A stretch of 64,000 bases of DNA from positions 1 through 64,000 of the forward strand of contig BDIU01000164.1 of the NCBI GenBank assembly GCA_002118135.1. Direction: 5' to 3'. The notes beneath the pieces were generated by a model. The model ran no database searches. It saw only the letters and a program-made list of their open reading frames with translations, and was not told where the DNA came from. A program made the translations under genes and the position numbers. Below, one piece after another: positions 36,701 through 46,205 of this stretch. The DNA is from Trebouxia sp. TZW2008 (lineage: Eukaryota; Chlorophyta; Trebouxiophyceae; Trebouxiales; Trebouxiaceae). Each line of letters starts with the position of its first letter. The first letter of the stretch is position 1.

Positions 36701-37454
36701 AGTCCTGCTGTGCTGTGCTTTGCCACGTTGTGCCATGCTACGTATGCTGTATCATGCTATTTTACGCTGTGCTGTGCTGTGCTATGCTATGCTATGCTAT
36801 GCTTTGCAACTAGTCCTGCTGCAAAGCATGAGGCTATGCTTGTCCACGCGCGTTCATAAGCGCCTGTCCATGTCCACGAATTGCTTGTTGTATTGCGTAT
36901 CTGCTGAACAGGGACACAGCCTTGAGAGCAAGGAGCTGCTAGCCATTATAAATGACAATCATGCCCATTGCGGCAGCTTGCCAATAGAACAAGTCCTGCT
37001 CAAGAGCATCAGTCAGTCTTCAAAAGCATCAGTCACTCTTTGTCCATCTGTTGCAGACCTGCTGAATAAGGACACAGCCTTAGCAGCTGACAGTAAGGAG
37101 CTGCTACCTGGGATGCCTGCTACTTTGCCAAGCTTACCTGTCAAAGTGGAGGTCTACAATGTGGGGCAGTACAGCTACAAAGGCATCAACGCAGCAACCA
37201 ACGTGTGCCAGATACTGCCAGCTAGCTTGTCAGAGCGCAGGAACAAGCAGCGTGACGCTTCTACAGCACCAAACACTAAGGTGGTGTGCCTCAAGAAGGA
37301 TGACAGCTTTCACTTCACGGCACAGGCGCCGCTGCCAAGCGTATTTCATCTGCCATTGGCCGCTGAGCCGCCTTTGTATATAAATTTCCTGCATTCAGAC
37401 TTTCAGAGCTTCAGCCACATGTCATCTGGCAACCCACGTGTCACACGGGCATAG
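24708..37454 (+). CDS. Cyclase B: LRR-receptor class III adenylyl cyclase, C1-C2 in one chain
   Basis: Paralogue of cyclase A; 1405 aa, 20 exons, 4218 nt in phase: 24708-24765, 24864-25133, 25343-25522, 25737-25817, 26074-26175, 26648-26905, 27320-27494, 28538-28733, 29156-29377, 29753-30178, 30424-30563, 30877-30944, 31421-31701, 31916-32101, 33230-33417, 33800-33948, 34366-34436, 34934-35132, 35725-36294, 37057-37454. Order: signal peptide (ALLWLAVTGVLLSSAVQA); ectodomain with YCRWWGVECC and an LRR (LVGTFPPLYTELPDL); TM about 333-357; C1 with metal residues Asp402 (VMSDIEG) and Asp446 (TEGDAF) but no N-x3-R motif; C2 with FAFASE (no metal Asp), Lys917, and GRADYFGTPVNRAAR (Asp997, Asn1004, Arg1008). 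Lys/Asp suggests ATP specificity, so C1 and C2 should form one active site. Exon 2 has a GC donor. The protein tail is serine-rich, then a domain shared with A. Confidence 0.92.
28207..28537 (+). repeat. Two near-identical 5' copies of cyclase B C1 exon
   Basis: Units beginning at 28207 and 28373 repeat the first half of exon 28538-28733, including VTLVMSDIEGLQAL, with periods of 166 and 165 bp. The intronic part between them (catgagctgccagacatatg) is virtually identical in both units. Each copy has an AG in acceptor position (acag, atag) and ends near caccag|gcaacc, so inclusion as an extra exon cannot be excluded. Confidence 0.9.
32102..33130 (+). repeat. Tandem array of the cyclase B C2-entry exon end
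   Basis: After exon 31916-32101 the segment encoding PLSD..LPNITFAFASEVGYK recurs at 32238-32300 and 32437-32499 (both 63 nt, open, with gcag in front and gtaagc behind). It recurs again at about 32633-32700, 32771-32832 and, eroded, 32920-32980 and 33055-33120. CTG-rich tracts and short echoes of 'gcttctgaa.ctgggtacaaagtaagc' lie between. Confidence 0.88.
34048..34210 (+). repeat. Copies of the end of cyclase B exon 33800-33948
   Basis: Blocks matching 'gttgtcaagctgtg.cc.cacagc.caacag|gt' lie at about 34158-34210 and, weaker, 34085-34125. Both end in donor-like gtcagc or gtgagt. Confidence 0.7.
34437..34690 (+). repeat. Four tandem echoes of cyclase B NxxxR exon end
   Basis: The exon end 'caacccaggccag|gtgatt' and following intron bases recur as units of about 75-80 bp ('cacagcaacccaggcaatg', 'cccagcaacccaggccatgtga', 'cacagcagcccaagccaggtga'), each followed by a 'tttgca..tcatgca.agcagc' block. 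They do not carry the catalytic motif itself. Confidence 0.75.
34784..34916 (+). repeat. Alternative-looking duplicate of cyclase B exon 18
   Basis: This segment has its own cttgcag acceptor and begins ILLEKSMAEAIGLEW, against ILLEKSLAEAVGLEW in the modelled exon 34934-35132. The frame stays open through DSHIALQNQGLL. I see no clear donor at its end, so I model the downstream copy. A copy of the exon 18 end is also at about 35278-35312. Confidence 0.8.
36482..36510. repeat. (AGTC)n microsatellite
   Basis: Seven near-perfect AGTC units in the last cyclase B intron. Degenerate CTGTG/CTATG tracts follow at about 36714-36804. Confidence 0.95.
36900..36950 (+). repeat. Copy of the start of cyclase B last exon
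   Basis: 'ctgctgaacagggacacagccttgagagcaaggagctgcta' resembles the start of exon 37057-37454, with a small deletion. No good acceptor precedes it. Confidence 0.75.
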
Positions 37455-39673
37455 GCCAGCCGGAACAAATGTGCAAACTTTCCACAGCTCAGGCATTGTT
37501 TCTCGTACAATTGTACGTGGGTCATGTGTCACTCGGGCATGGGCCAGCAGTTCATCTTGATGTCAATCGTAAGCTCTGACATGACATGACTCCGGCAAGA
37601 TTTCTGTTCTGATAGTGTCATTGGTGTTGTTGTGTTGGGGTTGTGTCAAGGTGTTTGTGTTGGACTGTTCATGAGAGGCAAACAGTTGCTCATCATGCAG
37701 ATGACATTTAGCTTGTTTACTACTACAGTGATAGCTTAGATAGAAGTAGCAATAGTACGTGAGGTGACTCCCTGAGAGCAAATCGCCCAGCATGGTAACA
37801 CTCATGTGTCTGCTTCTGATACGTGTTGGGTAGATCTAGCCTCTAGATCTATTCTGGCCAAGATCATATACGCGACTGCAGCACTTTCTTCTGTGCAGAC
37901 CATTGGGGAAAACGCTAAGTGACTGTGAAACTTTGGTACATTCTTCGTCAGCAGGTCATTTTGCAGTGCAAACGAGCTGCAACTACTTATGTATGACAGC
38001 ATTCATTTTCACAACGGGTCCCACTTCTTGCCATTCACACGTTTGTCATTGCATTTCTTTAAGGACCTCGAGCTCATTTGTGTGCACATGGCGCTTCTGG
38101 AGCAGACACTCATGCACAATGATTGCTGTTGACGTCGTACATCCGCCACGTCAAACAGCGTCCAGTCTGTGCGATGCAGACTACATTGATCGCGATAACA
38201 TTATAATTATGCAGCAGCCAATTTTGAAACCTGGCTGTTGCTTGCATCATTACGATCAAGTGTGGGCAAATAGCGAAGAGGCACTTTCTGATTTGTACAG
38301 TGCGGAACTATCTGGAGTATGTCTGTTACAACCACAATGCAAGTTCACTGCACCAAAAGCAGACTGCGGACTCGGTCATCTGGCAATGCTTCCTATTATT
38401 GCTGAACTGTTTGCAGACAGAGCTGATGACCGAATTGCACTAAACCTAGATGACTCTTACACAACGGTCCTGTGAGCAAACCTAACAGGCTCTGTGGTTG
38501 GCCGCCGACAAGCACCTGCACAGCAGCATGTTTTGTAAGCTTTTGCAAGGTCACGCCTGGGCATGACAATTTGCAAGGAAAAGGAGAACACGGAGATGCA
38601 AGCTGGACAAACATTTCATTCATGCCAGTGTCTTGAGTTTACTGCTTTGGAATTTGCTGCGTCTGAAGCAGGGATTTGCACCAGAACCAAGCTGGGATCA
38701 TACCTTGCAGAGAGGCATTGAAAGGAGAGGAATGATGAGACCTAGAAACTGCCTCAGTCTGCATGTACCTCTCTGCCAGCCCACATCTCTAGCAGACATG
38801 CAATGCTGCAGCATACAAAGATGAACCTAACCACACGCAAATGACACAGGGCACTACACTCATAACCAGCAAAGTTCGGATTATACAGACTGCTGCTGCA
38901 AAGCAAGGTGGGCTGAAACCAGATGATGTACACGCAACTTCAGCAGCAAGCGCAGACGCAATACGCAAACTCGTGAGGCATGAAATTTCATGCTGTCAGG
39001 TTGGGCGCATGAGTTGTGCTGGAGGATGCAGAATGGTCATAGGGTGGGAGTGTTCAAGCCCTTCTGCCTCCCAGCAGAATGTCTCTGAAAGCACGTCGCT
39101 CTGCTGTGCGCTCTGCCTTCATCTGCAGCAGCATGAAGCTCGAATACACAATTTAGCCTGACAATGCTGGTCTGCAGAATTGGTGGTAAAGTGCTGGCTT
39201 CCTTTGGCTCACGAGCAAATGTGATGATACATAATGCTTGGTGGCACTTTGCTGCAGCCTTTCGAGCATTACAAGCTTTTGGCAATGGGATCAAAGGTCA
39301 TTTGCTTTCTGCTACAGCATTCTGCTACACAAACTGCTTTCGGCGTCAAAGCCAGGCAGCTTGGGGCACGACAATTTGCATCATTGTTATGGCGTAGCGT
39401 CAAAATTGAAAGTGGGTATGACTTTGCTGTGCTTTCCTCGCCTGACTTATGCAGCAAAGTATTAGCAGTGCCCCATCAGGTATTGCACCACTGATATGCA
39501 TGCATGTAGTGGCAAGAAGAGCAATGACACTATGTTTTGCAAACAGAGCGCAAAGCCATTTCAGTCTGACAAACAAAGCAGCATTTGTACAGAGCCTAGT
39601 GCCTGGTTTCTACGTTGCATGTCAATGCACTGTTGACCATCTGAAAACAATGAGATGTGAGCACAATGCCTAC
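37455..39673. other. Intergenic region between cyclase B and the YLPM1-like gene
   Basis: No confident gene. It must contain the 3' UTRs of cyclase B (plus) and of the YLPM1-like gene (minus), and perhaps that gene's last exon, which I could not place. One plus frame of 190 codons, 37903-38475, lacks an ATG at its start. Its second half (from about 38117) looks more protein-like and ends at a stop after DDSYTTVL, but I recognise no family. Confidence 0.4.
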
Positions 39674-42600
39674 CTGATCCTTGAAGGACTTGCTAGCAGG
39701 AATATGCTCTTTGGGCGGCCCCAGTCCTTCCAGCACATAGATAGTCTCCAGCTGCATGTTGCAATGAACTCTAACATTGCAGTACGTGAATAGTCTCCAG
39801 CTGCGTGCATGTTGCAACATAGTCTAACAATACAGCACAACAGCTCACAAACACAAAGCACAACAGCTCAACTAGTGAATTGGCGTCATATGCACCTTCC
39901 AGCTGCATGCAGCTGGAAGGTGCATATGACGCCAATCAAAATCTCACAGCACAATAGCTCACAAATTTTGGTACTGGTGTCCAGATGCAGTTCACCACAA
40001 AATCAAGTGTGCAGCAAAACAGCCCAGCAAGTACTGAACTGATTTCCAGCTGCATCAAGGTCACAACACAACAGCTCCAGAAACCCTGTAAAGGCGCAGC
40101 AAAATGCAGCATGCTTTGTATGTTTCTGTGTTGGCTGTGCATTGCAGCATGCAGCAGTGCAACGCTGCAGTACATACCAACGCAGAAAGGCACAAAGCAG
40201 GCAGCACAGTACAGCACAGCATAGCACAGCGCAGTGCAGCGCAGCACAGCACAGTGCACCAGATAGCAGACGACAATTGAGCTCAGCAGAACCCAACATA
40301 GCCAAAGGAAGCACACAGAGCTGTGCTGACCTGCTGTGACCCGCCAATCCTGAAGCCACTTTGGCTGGGTTGATCTTCATCAGCCCATCGCACAGATCGC
40401 CCGCCCCCAACCCCTGTTGACCCCACCTGCATGCAGACACACTTTGTCAGACCAATATCAAGGGCTTCTCAAAGCTGACATCAGCTGTTTGCATACGTCC
40501 TAAGGGCGGCGAGCTGAGACTTGGTCAGTAGTATGTTGACTGAGTTGTGCACCTGTGCGCTGCATGAAGAAAGGCACCTGCGTGAAACAGCATTGTTTAG
40601 AAAAGGTGCACTGTTGCTGACACAGTGGATGCCTGTTGCAGCTAAGGGCAAAATGACCAGGTAGATATTACGCAAAGCAACACAGTAGTCTGTGCAAGCA
40701 CAAGGTGCCAGTTGTGGGTACACAGGCATACAGGGCAATGATGCGCGTGACTGCTGCAAGCTTCTCAGGTGCAGTCTGGACAATAATAAACAGCATGAGC
40801 AATTCAAGGCCATGCGCAGTCCAACCCTAATGTGTCCATGCATGCCTATGAATTACACAGTCCAACCCTAATGTGTCCATGCATGCCTATAAATTACACA
40901 GTCTATTTAGACGTATGCGGCAGGGGCATATATCTCCAACATGTCCTTGCATAGAATTGCATGCTGTGGACGTGCACTTACATTGTGCTGTATGACTCGA
41001 TGCAGCAAAGGCATTACCTTTTTCAGGACCCCACGAGTGGCTTTTGCATTGTCAGGCATACCCCTGTGGCCTTGTTTCTTACCAAAAAACCCATCGAGGC
41101 CCGCTGTCAACCCATCGTAGTCATCATCAGCACCATCATCAAGCAGAGCTTTAGGCCGTTTGCTGCTGCCCTGCCCTTGTGAGGGCTGGGGCCGCTTGGA
41201 ACTGCCCTTTCTGGCAGGCTTGTCATCTGCTGCTTGTGCCCATCTGCAGAGATCAGCCACATGACCCTGTGGATTAGTAATGCACCGACAGTTTTGCCTG
41301 CTTGATGTTCAGTTGAGTGACAAGATGCCTACCACCCTGATTGGATGGGGCAAACACTCAGTCGGCTGACTGCAGTGGTGGGCACAATGGGCAGGTCACT
41401 TTTGCGCCCAAGTGCTAGTCAGGCTGATCTGCCAAAAGGATATGAGTATAACGCAGTAACAAAAAAGCGAGAGCCCAGCACACTGGTTTGCAGGTTGTGA
41501 AGCTGCATTTTTAGCTGTTGACAGATGTGTGCAACTCACTTGCTGCTTGGAAGCTTGGGTGCTGACTCAGTCTGGTGTTCCTCGTCGTCACTGCCGCCAG
41601 AGAGTGAGTCATCTTCCATTTCCACTTCTGCAATCCCGCCCTGCACTTGCAATATAGACATTTGGACGCAACAGGTCCAAGGGAAAATCAGTGAAGAAGC
41701 AATGAAAACAAGGTAAAGGAGGGCATGTGGAAGTGCAGGTTCGAGACAGACAATGGTTTTATCACTTGACACAGAAAAGCACATGCATCATGAGGCGTCA
41801 CCAGAAAGCACAAGCATTTGTGCGCTCCCACACAAAACAAGGAGCTGCAGGAAGGCACCGGAACCCTTGATGCAACAGCATCTAGTCTGTTCCACTGTAA
41901 AGCAGCACACTCAAATGGACAAGGCACAGGATGCAGCATGGCACCCCTGACGTTAGAGTTCATCAGGCTTTGGGCGCTAGGGGTGGAAACCCCAAAGAAA
42001 GATCTACAATGTCACATTTATTTGGGGACTTGGTAAGGTTGTAGGGTTTAGGGTTTTAAGGGTTTTTTTTACTCTTTCTATGGTGGGAATCAAATCCTGA
42101 TGACTTTCAGAGGGGGCATGGCACTACCAGCAGCCGTGGTGACTCTTCTCATAGCAGCCAAAAGGCCACTTCACTTTCCTGGGGCAAGCACAAGATGAGC
42201 TGAAGTGCTATTATTCTGGTAGCATACCTGTTTGTTCTTCTTTTTGGAGCCAAACATTGACGAAAGGTCTAGCACAGGGTAGACTGCTGGCGTGTCCTGC
42301 CATTGCGCTGCAGCTGCTTGGATGTCGACCAAGGTGCGATTGTGTATATTGTGCTTGTGACACTCTTCAGGAGAGGGATCAGTCATCTCCAGCACATACA
42401 CTTCATACCCAGCAGCCTGAGAAGCAGAACAGGAATGACAGTCAGCAGGCCAAACACGGCCCTGTGTGCATATCAAGTGTCATAAAGCTCATATCAAGTA
42501 AACAAAGACAATAAGTGCATAGCGTGTGGCACCAAAAGGTAGGGGAGCAAAGATGAAGGAAGCATTAAAAACAAGCTGTGTTGCACAGGCGGAGGCCAGC

Positions 42601-45050
42601 ATGCCTTTGTCAGCTGGCCACAGCATGGCTTCAGGGCTTGGGGGTATATGCAGAGGACTAATCTAGGCTTGGTGCATGCAATGAATTGCCATTTGGGGTG
42701 GCAAAGGTGGTCGTACATTTGTCAAATGGGCGAGCTGTTCAGACCATTTTGCAATGCCATGGAAAGTGTCATTTCAGACGTAAGAACAGGTTTTTCCTGG
42801 ATGAATTGGACAAGGCAAGGCAACCTGTCATGAAAAACAGCAGTCAAGCACAGACTCTTGATCGCATTGACGTAGTGATCCATAATCTCTGGGTGTTGCC
42901 TGAGTCTAGTTACACTTGGGGTCAACAATTTGAGACAGCTTAAACATGCATCATGCAAAAGAGGTCCCAGCAGGAAATACCTGTCCTTGAGACCAGTAGG
43001 CTTTCAAGTCATCTGCGGAGAGATTTGGGGCGTCAACAAAGACCATGCCAAAGCGGGCCTCCTTGACTGTACGTCCAAAGGCTTGCTTCAGACTGGCCTT
43101 GTACGCACCTGCACCAACAAGCGCCACCACTGCATCATGAGAGCTGTGCAACATTTCACGCAGCTGCATAAGTCAATGAGCATCTCAATCTGAGAGTAAA
43201 CTATGCAGCAAAATTGTGTAGTGCCTGTTGCTATTTATCCTCATCTGACATGCTATTGGCCTGCGTCAGCCACTCACCAAAATCACAACCAGGAGCAGTG
43301 TAGCTGCAAAAGCATCTGCTCAGACACGCTTCACTGAAAGGCATGCTATGCTCTGTTGGCAACAGTCACAAAGGTAAGTACAGCAGGAAAGGCTGGCAGA
43401 CCTTCTAGCTCAGCTTCAAAGCAGTACTCCATTTGGCGTAGCGTCCGCTTCCGTGGCTTCTTACCAGGAACGTCTTCTGCCACTTCCTTCTCCACTTCCT
43501 GTGGCAAGGGTATGCTCACCAAATTGGCTGCGACTTGCCATTTGTGAAAACTCGTAATGCATTTCATACAACAGCGCAAGCAAAAGAGGACTTGCGCAAC
43601 CAAAGCTCTTTGTGTAATAGGGCTGTATCACAGCAGCAGCCCCTCTTTGTCTCCTAGGGTGTGCACTTGTCTGAATGACGTTGCAGATGCAAAAACAAGC
43701 GACTGGGGTTTGCTTTCAGCTATACATGTACATACTTGGGATGCCAATGGCGACAGCAGACGTGCAAGCAGCTGCAGCAAGGCTTTTGCTGCAGCAAGTT
43801 GCATGAGTTTTGCTCCAGTAGAAGGCCAGCAACAAACAGAGGTTCAAGCCCAGCGATTGTGATGCAGGTTGAATGCACCAGGGAACCTGTGCCTTGCAAG
43901 GAGGGAAAAGGAAGGTTTGCGGCAGAAAAAGGTAAGCTGTAGCTGTGCACAGTATAGAATTCAGCTCTGAATTCACAGGAGCAGAACATGTCTGCACAGC
44001 ATGCAATGATGTAGCCTGACATGTCCATACCGTGACAAAGTAATCATCTATGGCATGTATACGTGGCGCTTCCCCGCCTTGTTCAACCTCGAATGCTTTC
44101 AGCTTTTTAGCCATGGGCGATTTGCCGCTGCCAGGCAGGCCTCTCAACACAATGGCGATGCGCTTCGGCCGAGTGGCCCGCCCAGGCATCAGAAACAGTG
44201 TGGCTGCATCTGTCACAAGGCGGGGAGGTTCCTGAGCAGGTGCCTGAACAGGTGCTTGAGCAGGCGCTTGAGCAGGTGCAAACTCGGCCATTGGAGGATT
44301 TAAAGCTGACTGGTGCGCTGGTGGCTGTTGGTATGCACTAAACTCAGGTTGAGCAGGCTGCTGCCAAGGGATTTGATGCTGTATTTGCCAGGATTGCGGC
44401 AGTGCTTGCACATATTGTGTGTAGACCGGTGGTGACTGCACAGGGTGTGTGTACTGTTGCGGCGGTGCTTGCACAGGCTGTGTGTATAAAGGGTACTGAT
44501 GGCTATAGGCTTCTGACTGCCACTGAGCATGCTGGTGAGGGAAGGAGTCAGCATCCTGGTACTGATATGACGGCCAGCCAGGTGCTGCAGGCTGCTGATG
44601 CAGCAAGGGTATTCCTGGCTGATATGCTGGTTGCTGGACATAGCTGGCGCTATCTAAGCTGCTAGGGATGTGTTCTGAAGGTACGTACGGCTGCTGAGCA
44701 CCTGGGAGCGCCGCTGAGGCCGGCTCAGGAGCCTGTTCCTGAGCCGGCCCTACAGGCAATGGAGGAGGGGCTTCAGAAGGAAGTGGGGGTGCCTCATCCA
44801 TTGGCAAGGGAGGAGCATCGAAAGCTTCCATCGGAGCGTGATGCTGCTGAAGATCCTCGGCATGAGAGAAAGGATCGTACAGCGCTTGCTGGTCCGGCAA
44901 AGCAGGTGCTTCTTGCTGTGAAGTGTTCTGCGCAACAACATCTGGTGGGGGGGCATAGAAGTGAGCCTGCTGATCATAGTAGGTAGGTTGTTCCTGTCCA
45001 AGTGTGCTCTGATTGTTGCCATCGAACCCGTGGTAAGGGTGATAAGCCAT
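39674..45050 (-). CDS. YLPM1-like nuclear P-loop protein (3' end unresolved)
   Basis: Homologue of YLP-motif-containing protein 1, a nuclear protein with a kinase-like P-loop domain. Exons 5' to 3': 45050-44031, 43498-43402, 43108-42981, 42416-42228, 41640-41540, 41243-41018, 40426-40331, 39751-39674, all in phase (645 codons). Residues 1 to about 290 are a Pro/Gln/Tyr-rich low-complexity region. Exon 1 ends with RIAIVLRGLPGSGKSPMAKK (Walker A) and HAIDDYFVT. Later exons align collinearly with the family: EVEKEVAED..KRTLRQMEY, AYKASLKQAF, GYEVYVLEMT, AEVEMED, SSKW, then SVRWADED and GFRIGG near the C-terminus. The last visible exon ends FKDQ|gtaggc, so a further exon is expected downstream; alternatively, intron read-through would stop at 39596. 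A 13-bp-arm inverted repeat lies within exon 1 at 44718-44749. Confidence 0.9.
39740..39830 (-). repeat. Echo of the last visible YLPM1-like exon start
   Basis: The exon start plus acceptor (plus-strand 'agtctccagctgcatgttgcaa') is repeated about 50 bp upstream in transcription order ('agtctccagctgcgtgcatgttgcaa'). This is a minor case of the exon-echo pattern seen in other genes. Confidence 0.7.
39879..39936. repeat. Perfect 58-bp palindrome with no spacer
   Basis: Bases 39879-39907 are the exact reverse complement of 39908-39936. The centre is ctgcatgcag. It lies in a YLPM1-like intron and contains 'ccagctgcatg', resembling the neighbouring exon-start echo, so it may have arisen from an inverted duplication of that sequence. 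Confidence 0.95.
40196..40262. repeat. AGCAC/AGCGC pentanucleotide tract
   Basis: Degenerate AGCAC-type satellite in a YLPM1-like intron. The same motif family occurs at about 5340-5370, 5640-5660 and 46675-46880. Confidence 0.85.
40817..40898. repeat. 41-bp exact tandem duplication
   Basis: Two adjacent 41-bp units starting 'cagtccaaccctaatgtg' differ at one position (g/a in ctatgaatt versus ctataaatt), so the duplication is young. It is intronic in the YLPM1-like gene. Confidence 0.95.
42042..42067. repeat. Short interstitial telomere-like sequence
   Basis: Contains TAGGGTTTAGGGTTTT then AAGGGTTTT, resembling two to three units of the plant/green-algal telomere repeat TTTAGGG. Intronic in the YLPM1-like gene. 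Confidence 0.6.
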
Positions 45051-46205
45051 CTGCTCTGCTCTTGATCACAAGCCAGCTACTCTTCAACGCACGTTGCTTC
45101 TCGCACACATATGGCCGTCGGCGTACATGAGCAAGACAACAGCGACGAGGCAGGAAAGGCAGCACGCAGTCAGCGCAATTTTTTATGCTAACATGTCGAG
45201 CCTTCTTGCTACGAGCAAGATTGCAGCTTGAACACATGTTTGACAAGTTGTTGATGACAAGGAGTACTTTCATGCATGCAGTCAGAATGCACCAAGCATT
45301 CCATGCAGCAATTTGCTGCACTGACTGGGTCAGCATGCTGTCATCTCATTGACTGCGCGCATGCCGCTGCTCTGAGACAAGCTGCATCATTGTGCAGCTT
45401 GAAGGATGCTGGACTTTGCTTTAAATTTGGGTCTTTACAAGCTACTCGTGCTTGAGTGAGAATGTGACAGCTAAAAGCCTTGATGTAGGTCATTCCATGT
45501 TTATAGCTTCATTGTTGAACACTCGGTGTGACTGCAAAACTGTGGCAATTAAGTGTAGTCTGCCACGTCTGCAAGCATGGCCTAACAAAATCTATGTACA
45601 GTGCGCTTCTGCCACAAGACTTAGTCTGTTGCTAGCTAAACCTCGACAGTGACCACAAAATCTGCTGAAACACGAGACACTTGTCCTGAACTGACTTACT
45701 CAGAAGAAAGGGCATGGGAAACATTGCACTGCAGTCGTAGTTATCAAGACACTTTGAAGCAAAACTAGCAATGGAGCCATGAGACATGAGAGTAACCCAC
45801 ATACAGTCACTATACTAATATATCATGACTCCAAAGTAGCACAAAAGGAAAAGGCTTGCCCTGTGTGGCACGCTTGCCGAGTCAAGCCATTGTCACTATA
45901 TTTTGAAAACAAGAGCTGCTGACCTCAGTATGGAAGCAGCAGCAAAGCGGTGCACAGCAAACAAGCATGCCAGACATAGTCTTTGGCCAATCTTGGAATG
46001 TTGCTGTCAAGAGCTAACCAGAAGAGCAACCAAGGGCCCAGCAGAACAGGGTGTGAGCCTGCAGTGGCTCAAGGATCCTCACAGTACGATCAAAAAGATG
46101 ATGGCCCAAAGGTAATCTCAAGGAGCCCTAACAAGGGGCTGATGATGGCCCTAGAGCACTCTCAAGGGGCCCTCACAAGGGACTGTTGAAGGTGCAAGGG
46201 CACCC
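45051..46205. other. Intergenic region between two minus-strand genes
   Basis: It holds the 5' flank of the YLPM1-like gene and the 3' flank of the bZIP gene. No coding gene is supported; plus frames such as 45903-46115 are short and unlike known proteins. At about 46020-46230 there are imperfect repeats with an 'aaggggc..tg.tga.gg..cc' theme. Confidence 0.5.

Noticed and set aside
45903..46115. Short plus-strand frame upstream of the YLPM1-like gene
   Set aside because: Short, no homology, and partly made of local imperfect repeats.
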